The translations under genes and the position numbers were made by a program. DNA of 64,000 nt from Spirometra erinaceieuropaei (lineage: Eukaryota > Platyhelminthes > Cestoda > Diphyllobothriidea > Diphyllobothriidae): contig CACRXP010000146.1 in NCBI GenBank assembly GCA_902702965.1, positions 1,078,589-1,142,588 of the forward strand. The letters run 5' to 3'. The notes under the pieces were generated by a model that was not told the origin of the DNA, made no database searches, and saw nothing but the letters and a program-made list of their open reading frames with translations. Shown piece by piece: positions 33,691 through 43,350 of this stretch. Each line of letters starts with the position of its first letter. Position 1 is the first letter of the stretch.

Positions 33691-34439
33691 GTCCGTTATG
33701 TGTCCTCCCATGGGTGCTGATGCAGTGGACGCACAGGGCATCTACGGGTTGGTCGGCATTCTGTACAGTAGTCGTTCAGGCTGTATTCTTTCCCCCCTTT
33801 CCCGCCTATCCTACCCCCCTACCCGCCCGGTTCTAACTACGCCACCTGACTGAACCGCAATCTGTACATGCCTTGGTGCATTTACGTAAACTTGTCTCAT
33901 CCACTTGTTCGACAGCAGTGACGCACGAGCTTGGCCTGCTCTAATCACACAGGGGACCCCGCCGAATTCCCTCCCCCTCGATCCCCGGCAGTCCCAGTGC
34001 TCTCATCCCCTCTCCCCCCTCCCGCAGTTTCTGATGTACCGTGTACAACGAGTTCCGCCTTCCCATGCATCTGGTCTCATTTCCAGCACCTACGTGCTAC
34101 CTGCAAGAAGGAAGGATATGCCGGTTTGCTGTTGGTATTATATCTCTCATCTAACACTCAGCTTCTGGTTCTTGCCCCCAAGTACGGACGCATTCACACT
34201 CGCATTGTCAAATGTATATGCACATTCGAACATCCAAACGTATGCTAACATATACATACATTGTATATCCTAAGCACTATTCTGTTGATTATTTCCTGTT
34301 CTGCGTTGTAGAAGAGTTCCTAAAAGTCAAGGGTGTTGAAAAAGTGCCAAAATGCGTCACTAAGTTCGTTGCGCGAACTTGTGAATTTTTCCGATAATGC
34401 AGCCCACATTATAAGCATCAAAATCTGTTCGGTTGACTA
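33691..34439. other. downstream flank / possible 3' UTR
   Basis: Pyrimidine-rich stretches (33785-33835, 33965-34025) follow the receptor stop codon. No canonical AATAAA was noticed. Open frames here have no recognisable domains. Confidence 0.4.
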
Positions 34440-34855
34440 GGGGTACTAGTGTAAGATCACTCGTGGGGAAGGAGGTGCGATCGCTGGGAAAATAATTCTG
34501 TTCGCCTGACGCTTCGGATTCCCACTGAAACCCTTAATTACTCATCCACGCGTAGGATACAGTATTTATAGGATGCAGTTTCCGTACCACTATATACCTG
34601 CCATAATTAGTAGCACCCGCAGTCATCACCAGTGGTCGTCCGCTCCGAGTTGCTATTTACCGCACTTCCACCATCGGTGTTGTTTGGTGGCGCGGTAACT
34701 AATCTGCCGAAATTTTCACCTGAAGCAGCGTTCGTCCGTGCGCTCGGTGCATTGCCTAGGCAAAATTTCGGCGCTTTCCAGTGGTCTGTAGGCGGGGAGA
34801 TCATGACTCAAGCGGATGACGGTCCATGCGGTTGTCGCCTCTAGCAAGAATTTCG
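34440..34855 (-). mobile_element. HH1 retroelement end unit, degraded
   Basis: On the minus strand 'gcatcctataaatactg' (34560-34580) and the following '...gggaatccgaagcgtcaggcgaac' (34500-34530) are the TATA box and hammerhead region of the HH1 unit described at 36275-37085. The catalytic core before stem II has been lost (taattaagg in place of CTGATGA). The tail 'ccagcgatcgcacctcc' also matches. The inner part to 34855 has no other match that I noticed. Confidence 0.55.
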
Positions 34856-35084
34856 ACCTCTAACTTGGACGTGCTGTCGAGTCCAGTCGAATGAGCGGCG
34901 ACCTGAGATCTCGCACCATCCTTCCTCACTGTATTTTCACGTTCGACCATTCATGTTCGGAGTAATTCCCAAGATCCTTCCTTCAGCGACGACGGCTTCT
35001 TAACTGCGTCCTGGAAGTCAATCCGAGGTTTAGGCGATTCCATCTACGGTATTTTTTTTAACGTTTTCCAACTAGTAAAACCCA

Positions 35085-35290
35085 CCTCTACAAGACCCTT
35101 TTGCGAAAGTGTAGATCAGGCAAACCAAATACGTGTTAATGACATAATTGACCTTGAGACACCTATAAACACTGTTAATTTTGTACACTTTCACTCCTTC
35201 ATGTAATTGTATTGGCCTGACGAAGAATTACTGAAAACACGTGTTAGCCAACTTGACTGTTCAAGTGTAACATGGGAATATTTGCGGAAA
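35085..35290 (+). mobile_element. Penelope-like 3' end fragment (HH2 unit)
   Basis: This matches the minus-strand sequence that follows the Penelope-like coding remnant at 48 kb. Shared phrases include 'cacctataaacactgttaattttgtac', 'ttcactccttcat' and the hammerhead-like block, ending 'gaatatttgcgg'. No coding part accompanies it. Confidence 0.6.
35212..35251 (+). ncRNA. hammerhead-ribozyme-like motif HH2
   Basis: In order: TTGGC, CTGACGA, AGAATTACT, GAAA, ACACGTGT, TA, GCCAA. Stem I (TTGGC/GCCAA) is perfect. The core CTGACGA...GAAA is an accepted hammerhead variant. ACACGTGT is self-complementary, and TA fits the UH rule at the cleavage site. Stem II is only an AG/CT pair of bases, the weakest point. 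Confidence 0.45.
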
Positions 35291-35779
35291 TACGTTTTTG
35301 TCTGAGAGATATTTAGAAAGAGAGAGCCCTTAGTAAGTAACCCTTCAAATAATAAAATATTGGCGACGCTCGACCTTGGGCTGCTGTACTAAGTCTGGAA
35401 ATCTGTCGTGCGCTCTCTACACTGCACTCTTTCGGTTGCCCCTTACAGGAGACTGTCAGCATTGTTGTCCTTTAAGTTGGCGGTACCCTTGAACACTGCC
35501 CAGTCTTCATCAAAATGGGAGTCTAGCAAACGATTGCGCACTTCGCATCCTGGCTTCATCACTTGCATGTTTGCGCACGGGCTTATCCGGCCGCCAGAGA
35601 ACTCTTCGTGGGAGCCTGACGGCCGCAGAGCAGGGGCTAAGTGGGTGACGTCCATTCTTCAAAATTCCTTTCATTGAAGAACAGGAGAGGGTGAAAATCG
35701 CAGTTGCGGTTTTTTGACAAAGAAGGTGGATCGGCACGGCGCTATTTCCATCTCTTACCACAGCTGACACAGCCACGGG
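35291..35779. other. unassigned sequence
   Basis: No gene recognised. Open frames of 70-103 codons on both strands near 35408-35821 lack domains or splice context. Confidence 0.35.
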
Positions 35780-35870
35780 TGCGGATTGGAAGATGGGTCC
35801 CCTCGACCAGTCGACTAACAACCGAAATTGCCATCTCGGTCTCCCTTGCCCATGTCGTTCACGCCTCTCG
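35780..35870 (+). mobile_element. SINE 3' fragment
   Basis: 'gtcgactaacaaccgaaattgcc' and 'ctcggtctcccttgcccatgtcg' match the tail of the 11300 SINE (aaatggccactccggtctcccttgtctttgtcg). The tRNA-like head is gone. Confidence 0.45.
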
Positions 35871-35939
35871 ACTGGGGGTCTGGTGGCATACTCTAGTATA
35901 CACTCGAAATTTTAGTTACAACTACCAGTAACTCTGAAC

Positions 35940-36126
35940 TATGCGTTTGCTTCGAAAAGATAACTCCAGTACGGTTGTTAGGTTGATTACCGTGCAGCAT
36001 GATCCCAAAATAATTCAGTCACATCAGAATGCGGCCCTTAGACGAGCTTCTATCCGACCGTCTGCAAAAATGACTACTTAACTAGTGTGAATACTTCTCA
36101 TTGATTTTCGCTTTTCTTGTAGATTC
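35940..36126. mobile_element. family A MITE, left-arm fragment
   Basis: From 'tatgcgtttgcttcgaaaagataa' through 'gtgcagcatgatcccaaaataattcagtcac' to 'tctcattgattttcgc' this follows the left arm of family A, then stops at the microsatellite at 36127. No right arm is present. Confidence 0.6.
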
Positions 36127-36148
36127 AGATATAAGTAGTAGTAGTAGC

Positions 36149-36192
<44 letters not shown>

Positions 36193-36262
36193 CAGAAGAA
36201 GAAGAAGATGATGATGAAGAAGAAGAAGAAGAAGAAGAAGAAGAAGAAGAAGAAGAAGAAGC
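36127..36262 (+). repeat. compound (AGT)n/(AGA)n microsatellite
   Basis: AGT units (36137-36192) pass into AGA/AAG units (36192-36260) with a GATGATGAT patch between. It borders the left arm of the inverted pair at 36275; seen from that element's own orientation it is a TTC tail. Confidence 0.9.
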
Positions 36263-36286
36263 GAACGCGGGAACAAGGGGTTTATT

Positions 36287-36330
36287 CGCCTGACGTTTCG
36301 GATTCTCACTTGAACCCATCATCGGAGACA
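36287..36330 (-). ncRNA. hammerhead-ribozyme-like motif HH1
   Basis: Minus-strand order: TGTCT, CCGATGA (core with one change from CTGATGA), T, GGGTTC-AAGTGA-GAATCC (6-bp stem II with one G.T pair), GAAA, CG, TC, AGGCG. Stem I can pair UGUCU with AGGCG using two wobbles. The changed core base suggests that this arm may be inactive. Confidence 0.5.
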
Positions 36331-36969
36331 GTGGCAGCAACGGGTGATTCGTACACAGGAAGTTGCAGTATTTATAGGATGCAGTCGCTATGCTACTGCA
36401 TACCTATAGTAATTAACCGCGCTCACCGCCATCAAGAATTTTTGCCCGCTGATGCGCTTGATGGCCGTCATGCAAGTTGTTAATTGCTGACATCTCATCA
36501 CCCGTGTTGGGTGCTAGCGTGATGATCGCTCGGCCATCTGGCTCACCGGCTTGCGCGCTCCCCGAGCTGTCAATTACTTTGGCCAGCTTATGCCTGAGCA
36601 CGGAATATGGAGTGGGGATGTCGTTGGACTTGTTGATAGACCGAGGTCCGTAAACCATGACCCAAGCAACTCGCAGCGCACCCGATTATCCACTTTCGGG
36701 AGAATATCGGTCTCATCGAACTTGAATGTGTGGCCGGGTCTCGCGATTTGGCCGTGCTGAGGCATAGGCTGGCCAAAGTAATTGACAGCTCGGGGGGCGC
36801 GCAGGTGACCGAGCGATCATCACGCCAGCATCCAACACGGGTGATGAGATTTCAGCAATTACCCACTTGCATGACGGCCATCAAGTAATTAGCGCACCAG
36901 CGGGCAAAAATTCTTGATGACGGGGAGCGCGGTTAATTACTATAGGTATGCGGTAGCATAGCGACTGCA

Positions 36970-36982
36970 TCCTATAAATACT
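36970..36982 (+). promoter_or_regulatory. TATA-box-like promoter of HH1 unit
   Basis: TCCTATAAATACT lies about 50 bp before the hammerhead core at 37024. The same spacing, within about 10 bp, is kept at 47363 and in the units around the 43.1-kb gap. A transcript starting about 25-30 bp downstream would carry the hammerhead near its 5' end. Inferred from sequence only. Confidence 0.5.
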
Positions 36983-37018
36983 GCAACTTCCTTTGTACGA
37001 ATCACCCATTTCTACCAC

Positions 37019-37062
37019 TGTCTCTGATGATGGGTTCAAGTGAGGATCCGAAACGTCAGGCG
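37019..37062 (+). ncRNA. hammerhead-ribozyme-like motif HH1, canonical core
   Basis: Order: TGTCT (stem I), CTGATGA (core), T, GGGTTC-AAGTGA-GGATCC (stem II, 6 bp with two G.T pairs), GAAA (core), CG (self-complementary stem III), TC (cleavage dinucleotide), AGGCG (stem I). The core is fully canonical. With only two nucleotides and no loop in stem III, it could fold only as a dimer, as proposed for minimal hammerheads in Penelope-like elements. Activity is untested. Confidence 0.6.
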
Positions 37063-37085
37063 AATAAAGCCCTTGTCCAGATATC

Positions 37086-37284
37086 GCTTCTTCTTCTTCT
37101 TCTTATCAAAGGGATTTTTATGCCTTTTTAATAAAATACGGGGTGACTCAGATGTAACCGAATCCTTGTCATTACTTAAATTTACAAATAAATGGAGCAA
37201 AATTTTATGGTGAACAGTTATAACGAATGTTCAAGCTGTAAACCATTATTTGTAATAGAGTTATGACATCGTTCAGGGTTTGAA
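37086..37284. other. short TTC tract and flank of transposase remnant
   Basis: TTCTTCTTCTTCTTC at 37088-37104 forms the outer tail of the right HH1 arm. The following AT-rich stretch 'ggggtgactcagatgtaaccg' may be the terminal part of the transposon whose remnant follows; no matching inverted end was found. Confidence 0.4.
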
Positions 37285-38000
37285 TCAGTTACTTTTTGCT
37301 CATCCCTGGCCTAATATCCTCCCATGCCCTTGTGATGCACTGTTTCAGATCACAGAGGGTTTCTGATTTATCACTGAATACCTGATTTTTGAATATTTCC
37401 AGAGAAAGAATTCTGGAGGACTGAGGTATAGGGGCCTTGCAGGCGTTTTTCCGTAAAATGTGCATCAAGTCGCTTTCGAGGAGAGGAACCACAAATTGCA
37501 AGGACGGCATCCTGCTGAAAGTACATATCTGCCAAATCTGCACGTTGCGACACCATAGGCCACAATTTTTCTTTTGACATTCTTAGACACATGATTTGGC
37601 CGTCACCGTGTTATCAAAATACGAGTCAATTAATCCCTAACGGCAAATGCCAATCGAATAAGGGAAATTCTGAAACTTAAACTCTTGTTGTCATATCTCA
37701 TGTCGATTTGAATCTAACCAATATACGCAATTCACTCGTCTATGTAGTTTGAAGCAAACTCTGTTAGACCAAATACTGTGCATCGAAAATTCAAGGAAAT
37801 CTTTGCATGCAGCCGCAGAAGTTTCACAAAATCGAAGCCGCCAGTCTCCGTTATCTTTGTTAAGGGGGTGGAGTTCACTCGGACGATAGTGGTGCAAGCC
37901 GATATCCGACATGGTGTGTTGTAAGGACGATCGCAATATGCTCTGCTCTGCAGAGCATGTCGTGGGAATCCCGAGAACTGCTGACGTATTATACCGCTAC
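37285..38000 (-). pseudogene. Tc1/mariner-type transposase remnant
   Basis: Minus-strand translations in shifting frames follow the order of a Tc1/mariner-type DDE transposase. First comes SDIGLHHYRPSEL (end of the helix-turn-helix region). Then NGDWRLRFCE...SIWSNRVCFKLHRRVN at the place where the family has FSDEAxFxLxGxVN, and LADMYFQQDA for the FQQDGAxxH block. It ends with SSRILSLEIFKNQVF...LCDLKQCITRA...IRPGM for the PRSPDLTPLDFFLWGxxK tail. The first catalytic Asp is replaced (SNRV for SDEA), the histidine of the second block is lost, and at least one frameshift separates the parts. It is therefore a dead copy; the match is by family pattern from memory. Confidence 0.65.
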
Positions 38001-40229
38001 TAAATATTGATTAGCAATAGTTCGTATTATTTTTGACTCACCAGGTTTATCTGCGTTAGAAACGTTGCCGGTTCGTTCGAATTTTTATGCCAGTTCGGAT
38101 GAAGGTGGAGGTTAAAATTCATTCCTGTGATCTATAGGGTCTTCATAGCTCTGGCCGCATGAGTAATAATTTTTACAGCGTAAACATCTTCTTCCATTTT
38201 TAAAGCTTGTCGTGTGTATGCCATGTCCCAAATAAAAAAGAGCGATAATGGATCCAAAATTGACTAAACCGAGATCAAGGTCATGCACATTGAAAGTGAT
38301 ATAAGCAAGGTCTACTGAAGGTTCATGCACAAGGTTTGCATTTTTAACATTTGTTGAAACTTTATGTCACAAAATTTGTTCTATCTATGTGTAAATTCCA
38401 TTAATAAGGGTTCGGTTACATTTGGATCGGCCTTTCTGATTGCGTTTATAAGGACGCTAAAGAGCAGCGGAAAAATTGAACGCCGCCGGAGTATTGAATT
38501 TTTACTTAGTCAAGAGTCTTCATTCTGCCGTGCAGCAGTTGAGTCAAGCTTATCACTTTAAACCACGTCTAGATAGCCGTATGGCCGAACTGGCTTGTAG
38601 CTAACTCAGTCTAACCTTAACAAATGCCCGATACTACCTAAGATAAGGGTGGCTTTAGGCAACGCCATTAAGCCAGTCGTTGTTTTACTTAAACGTCCTG
38701 CACTTAAATGTAGTTTCTTGATATTTTGATGATATTGTTGGCCTAGCTTTTTCTCCTGTCTATTCATACTGAATCACATTTAATTAGGAGTGGAAAAATA
38801 GTGCGTTAGACTCAACACCCAATCCCGCTCTCTTCTGTTCAACCATTCATCTGACGCTCTATTTTTTCTTACTTTCTTCCTCTAACCATTCGACCATCTC
38901 ATTTAATTTCCTGGTTTCAGCTTTAAAATCTCCCCAAAAATTAATCTTTAGCATCGTGTAAATCAATCAGAATGCGAGCGTTGATTCGGGCAGTCAAAAC
39001 GAAATTCATCATATTTAGCGAGGAGTCCACGTGATATTTATAATGGACAACCAGTCATTTAAAACTGCTGCGCACGAATGCTGGCAGCTCAAGAATATTA
39101 CGCGGCATTCCCGCTGAAAGTGATGGATTTTAGCTCAACTACTAAAAGAAAATTTGGGTTCGGGTCTACCGACATTCATCTGACTGATTTACTCCAAATT
39201 AGTGGCTAATTTCTGAGGAGATTAAAAAGCTGAAATTATGAAATTAAATCGCACGACAGAAAGCACACGAGGACCACTGGAGGGTCCACTAACTAGCCAA
39301 ATCCTATGCAGATTTGTCGTGCAGCGGCAGAATGCCGGTAAAAACTTACCTGGTCTGTTAGATAGTGTATGGACCGTCAGTACGGCGAATTATACAACGT
39401 GTCCTAGTCTATTAATTAGAAGGTAATATATGCATATGAAAACGTAGGAAGAGATCGGCCCTCCTCTCTCTTCCTTTTCTCACACACCCGTCGACTGTAT
39501 GAGAATTTCCTTCAACTGGTAAGGAGGTTAAACTCGATGCCTTCCGTGGAATGAAAGTCTCCATCTACGCTTTCCACAGACTCAAACTGCAGCGAATAAG
39601 GACCAGCGCAGACTTAACACAGTTTATCCACAGCATGCTATGAGCCACAATTGGCGCCTTTTGACTCGGCGCAGCCGGTACCTTTCTGGGTCCGGTGGGG
39701 GATGGTTATAAGTCAATCCAACTGACTTAGTAGTAATGACCCGCAGCCATTGACATCCTATAATCCGAAGAGAAATCCAGGAATCATTTGAAGTGCCATT
39801 AGAGTACAGTGTGAAATGTCCATCAAGCCTTTTCACTTGATCTCGTTACTAGATCTCTAACCAAGTTACAATTTCCAGTTGGGAAGTGATACCAGCAGCA
39901 ACAATAGTGTAGAATCTCAAGGGATAGTCCATTCACTAAGGACGCATTTACGTTTTGGTATTGTAGCTAGCGATCTCAATGACCTATATCCAGAAACTAG
40001 TGGGTCCTGCGGACAGTCCTGCCAGTATGCCAAGAGGCTGTTCAGTCAACAGTCGCATGGACTTCCCTTCACTCTCCGTGGCTTTTCGAAACTACCGGGT
40101 TGTCGGACAAGCCCTGGCGATTGTTATTTCAGCACCGTTTATTGCCGCCAACTTGCTTTGCTTGGACTAATGTTGAATATTATTCAAAAGCACTTTTCTG
40201 TCCCACAGGGCGGGCGATTCGTCCCCTGA
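38001..40229. other. unassigned sequence
   Basis: No gene recognised. Around 39880-40170 there is a 116-codon open frame and an overlapping one with a hydrophobic run, preceded by 'aatttccag', a possible acceptor. Nothing matches a family I know and no donor stands out, so it is not called as an exon. Confidence 0.3.
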
Positions 40230-40469
40230 TCCACCCTCGCCCTCCTATTCTCACGCGCGTGAGAAGGCGTATACGTGACTGTCCGGGCTCAGGGAACGCA
40301 AGCATCTGTTATGTCATGATCAGCCAATCATGGTACTCTCAGCCTGGTGTGCGCTGGCAGTTCCCTTGCGCCTGGTTCCCTGCCGGCACATACGCCTGCG
40401 CTCCCGCTGGGTATACAGATCGTGGTATGGCTGCCAATTTGTCCTCGTCTTTCTGACCCTTCGTGGTGT

Positions 40470-40760
40470 TGTTGTTGGTTCAAATCCCGGTCAAGTGTTT
40501 GTTGTGAACCAAGGGGCATGGTGGCACGCTTGGGTTTGGGTCCGGTCATGCCAGCCATCTGCGCCTTCCCCCGCCGCCGGTGTTCTTGACTATGCCTTGA
40601 CAGCGGGCCCAGGTAGAGAGGAGAGAGTGCTGCAGATGCTGCGAAAGTCCCTTCTCACTACAAACTAAGTCAGGCCCATTTCACTGTCTCTGCTCTCATT
40701 CTGCTGTGTGGCGCAGGGAGGACATCGTCGGGCACCACGGTCGAACTCTCGTGAACCACG
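40470..40760 (+). repeat. dispersed repeat family E
   Basis: 'caagtgtttgttgtgaacc', 'ggcatggtggcacgcttggg', 'gccagccatctgcgcc', 'gagagagtgctgcagatgctgcgaaagtc' and 'gcgcagggaggacatcg' recur in the same order at 43800-44040, 52270-52530 and 58090-58320. No protein domain is evident, and both strands are broken by stops in different copies. Confidence 0.6.
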
Positions 40761-41017
40761 GAAAGGAATGGGTGAGCTGTGTTGACCATTGCGGAAGGAG
40801 AATCTTCATTTTCAAAAGACCATGATTTGCATGTTGTGTGACTGTCAGCGGCGAAAGGCATCACGAAATGTTCGGGAAAACTCAGTTGGTTGACAGAAAC
40901 CTATAAGCAGTCCGATTGCATTGGTCAAATCAAGCATTTCAACAAAACTACTCGAGCATCACGGTCAAATGATTTACCAGCGTACTAACGTCCGAGCTCT
41001 TACGGCTCTGTTTGTTA
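40761..41017. other. unassigned sequence
   Basis: Nothing recognised between the family E copy and the MITE. Confidence 0.35.
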
Positions 41018-41025
41018 AAAAGGTC

Positions 41026-41457
41026 GGTTAGATCGCAGTTGGTAGCCAGGAATGGGAAGCGGACGGTGACCTAACCCCAATCCTAACCTTAACCCTAACC
41101 TTAACACCACCAGTAAACGTTAGCCAGTAACCCTAACGGCAACCCTAATTGTAACCCAAACCGAAATCGTAAACATAACTGTAGCCCTTAGGCAAAGGCG
41201 TAACTGAAAAACCTAACCGTAATACTTAAGCCTAATCGTACGCTCAAACTCTAACCGCAACCCGAAAACCTAAGCCCAAAGGCATAACCCTAACCCGAAA
41301 ATCGAAAACTACTAACCGGTACCCTAATCCTAACCACAACCGTAAAACGGAAGCCAAATGCGTCGCATGTGATTATGGAGCTTCACAAAATAGCCCCAGT
41401 AAACAAACCCCCCAGCCACCTGTAATGCGGGACCTGGCTACCAACTGCGATCTAGCC
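41026..41457. mobile_element. hAT-type MITE with telomere-like body, second copy
   Basis: GGTTAGATCGCAGTTGGTAG at the left is matched by CTACCAACTGCGATCTAGCC at the right. Flanking octamers are AAAAGGTC (41018-41025) and AAAAGGTT (41458-41465), an 8-bp target duplication with one change. The body is degenerate CCCTAA-type repeats, colinear with the 31489 copy and in the same orientation, which shows that the telomere-like DNA was moved as part of the element. Confidence 0.8.
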
Positions 41458-41915
41458 AAAAGGTTATATAAGATCACAACTGGAAAATTCCGCCGCACTC
41501 ACGCCCGCAAACCATCACCTTCTCCGATGACTTTCAGACCAAAAGTATGCCAGTGATACGCTTGACAATGACAAGAACCTTAAAAGCCCTTTTACGCCTA
41601 CTAAGTGCACCAACATCTGTCGTATCCGACTGACACGTAGTCCTCTTGTTCAGATGCTTACATAAATAAACTTGAAAACCCAAGAAACGTATTAGCCAAC
41701 GCAAAAATGTGAAAGAGACTTTGAAGGCAGGAGAACGTCGCGGTCTGCAGTTGTTTCAACGAGGATGGGTAGTGGAGACTACAGTGAGACGTGATTACAC
41801 AGCCCGCGATGAGAGTAAACACGTCAGGCAGGGCAGTTTAGTGAGACCTCAGCATACGACTTTAACGTCACCCATCCCCTGATGACTGGCATGATTAGAC
41901 CAGAGCAGAGTGAGG
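41458..41915. other. unassigned sequence
   Basis: Nothing recognised; ordinary unique-looking DNA. Confidence 0.35.
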
Positions 41916-42911
41916 TACAGTAGGTGGGCTAACGCGTGAAATGCCAACCGAAATTCCGAAATGCGTGTTCGTTTCAAAAAGATTAATTAAGTAGGCTTGT
42001 GAAACTAGTCAACCTGCAACATAATTCTATAATATTTCAGTTACCCCAGGATGCGGGCTTTTGAACGAACTTCGTTCCAGCTGCATGCAAAATTTATACT
42101 CTGTAAAAAATGACTAATTAAGTAGCATACACTTTTCTCGCTGATTTTCAGTGCCTTTAAAAATTGAATCATGTTTTATGAAAAAGATGCACAAAAACAT
42201 TAATCCTTTTCCCCACTCGGTAGAAAGTTGCGTCTTCTGGTTTTGTACTCAAAGGAAGGGTATTATTCGGATTTCAAAAACTTTTCCAATTCCTGAATAA
42301 CTTTGAACCCGCTCTACCGTTACACGTGGATTCGGGGTTTTCAAACTACAAGCCGTTTATTTTCCGCGCACGGAAAACCACATATTTCTCTACGGTAATA
42401 AAGAGGTACCGTTTAGTGATCATAAAATTAAGCAGTGGATTTGATCCATATTGGTATTTGATCCATATTGGATATTGATCCACATTGGTAAATGCAGAGA
42501 CATGACAATTCATGAACGGCCTTTTTGCGGTATTTAAAATTCTCGCAATGAAAAATTCTTTAAAAACCGAATTATGCACCTCTTTCGAGTATAAAACTGG
42601 AGGAAGACTTTCTTTTCTACCGAACCTGCAAAAGGATGAATATTTTTATACATGGTCTCCATGAAATATAATTGGACTTTTACGGACATCGAAAATCAAT
42701 GAGAAAAATTCATGCTAATTAAGAAGTCATTTTTAAAGAATGTAGATTTGCATGCAGCCGGAAGGAAATTTATTCTAAAGCCGGCATTCTGTGATAACTG
42801 AATTATTGTAGGATTATGTTACAAGCTGACTGGTTTTATGAACCTACGTTATTAATCTTTTCGAAACGAAGACACATTTCGGAGTTTCGGCTGGCGTTTT
42901 ATGAGTTAGCC
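41916..42911. mobile_element. family A MITE, right tip cut by insertion
   Basis: It starts TACAGTAGGTGGGCTAACGC and runs through both arms and the + oriented middle. It stops at 'tttatgagttagc' (42911), where an inverted HH1 pair has inserted; the last bases of the right terminus are not seen. It contains a local triplication of 'gatccatattgg' near 42440-42490. Confidence 0.7.
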
Positions 42912-43005
42912 GTAAGAATAAGTCACGAATGGAAGAGAATATGCGCATCCCAGGTTCTTGTTTAAAAGAAGGCGAAGGCACGATCACTGGGACAATAAGT
43001 TTATT

Positions 43006-43049
43006 TGCCTGAGCTTTCGAACTCGAACTAGAGTTCATCATCAGAGGTT
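43006..43049 (-). ncRNA. hammerhead-ribozyme-like motif HH1, stem-II variant
   Basis: Minus-strand order: AACCT, CTGATGA, T, GAACTC-TAGTTC-GAGTTC (perfect 6-bp stem II), GAAA, GC, TC, AGGCA. Both stem II strands differ from the 37019 and 47406 copies yet still pair. Stem III changes from CG to GC, again self-complementary. Stem I has CCT/AGG. These are compensatory changes. Confidence 0.6.
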
Positions 43050-43137
43050 ACTCGAGTGCAGCAAATTGTGAGCATTTATATCGTTCATCCTTGCGGGGGA
43101 GGGAGGGGGAGTACGTCCGTGGCTAGGTAGGGTTTGT

Positions 43138-43196
43138 NNNNNNNNNNNNNNNNNNNNNNNNNNNNNNNNNNNNNNNNNNNNNNNNNNNNNNNNNNN
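43138..43196. other. assembly gap (59 N)
   Basis: A run of N exactly at the turn between two inverted arms, where the flanks are G-rich and C-rich (gggggagggaggggga / ccctccccc). A hairpin with a poly-purine turn would be hard to read through. Confidence 0.95.
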
Positions 43197-43250
43197 CCCT
43201 CCCCCGCAAGGATGAACGATATAAATGCTCACAATTTGCTGCACTCGAGT

Positions 43251-43294
43251 AACCTCTGATGATGAACTCTAGTTCGAGTTCGAAAGCTCAGGCA
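43251..43294 (+). ncRNA. hammerhead-ribozyme-like motif HH1, stem-II variant, inverted partner
   Basis: Same sequence as the motif at 43006-43049 on the other strand: AACCT, CTGATGA, T, GAACTC/GAGTTC stem II, GAAA, GC, TC, AGGCA. Canonical core. The TATA-like ATATAAATGC lies about 35 bp upstream. Confidence 0.6.
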
Positions 43295-43350
43295 AATAAA
43301 CTTACTGTCCCAGTGATCGTGCCTTCGCCTTCTTTTAAGTAAGAATAAGT

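Larger units (their letters stand above)
36275..37085. mobile_element. head-on inverted pair of HH1 retroelement end units
   Basis: The arms 36275-36600 and about 36765-37085 are long near-identical inverse complements separated by a spacer of about 165 bp. Each arm read toward its outer end carries a TATA box (CCTATAAATACTG), a hammerhead-like motif, GCGAATAAA and a TTC/GAA microsatellite. Neither arm encodes a recognised protein. Shared features with single units at 34440, 47350 and 47780 show that the arm is a mobile unit in its own right. Penelope-like elements often integrate as partial inverted copies, which is my preferred reading. Confidence 0.7.
42912..43350. mobile_element. inverted HH1 pair with 12-bp target duplication, gap inside
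   Basis: GTAAGAATAAGT occurs at 42912-42923 and again at 43339-43350, flanking the insertion as a direct repeat. Inside, 42961-43105 and 43197-43337 are inverse complements, each with an HH1 hammerhead and a TATA-like box (GATATAAATGCTC). The left side has about 36 extra bases beyond the arm. The centre is an assembly gap. The family A element was therefore present first and the pair landed in its right terminus. Confidence 0.7.

Noticed and set aside
39879..40229. Possible exon after 'aatttccag' with a hydrophobic run in an overlapping frame
   Set aside because: No convincing donor, no family match, and the two candidate frames compete.
43006..43294. CRISPR-like or other prokaryotic repeat array
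   Set aside because: The repeats are inverted arms of a eukaryotic mobile unit, with no regularly spaced direct repeats; nothing else in the window looks prokaryotic.
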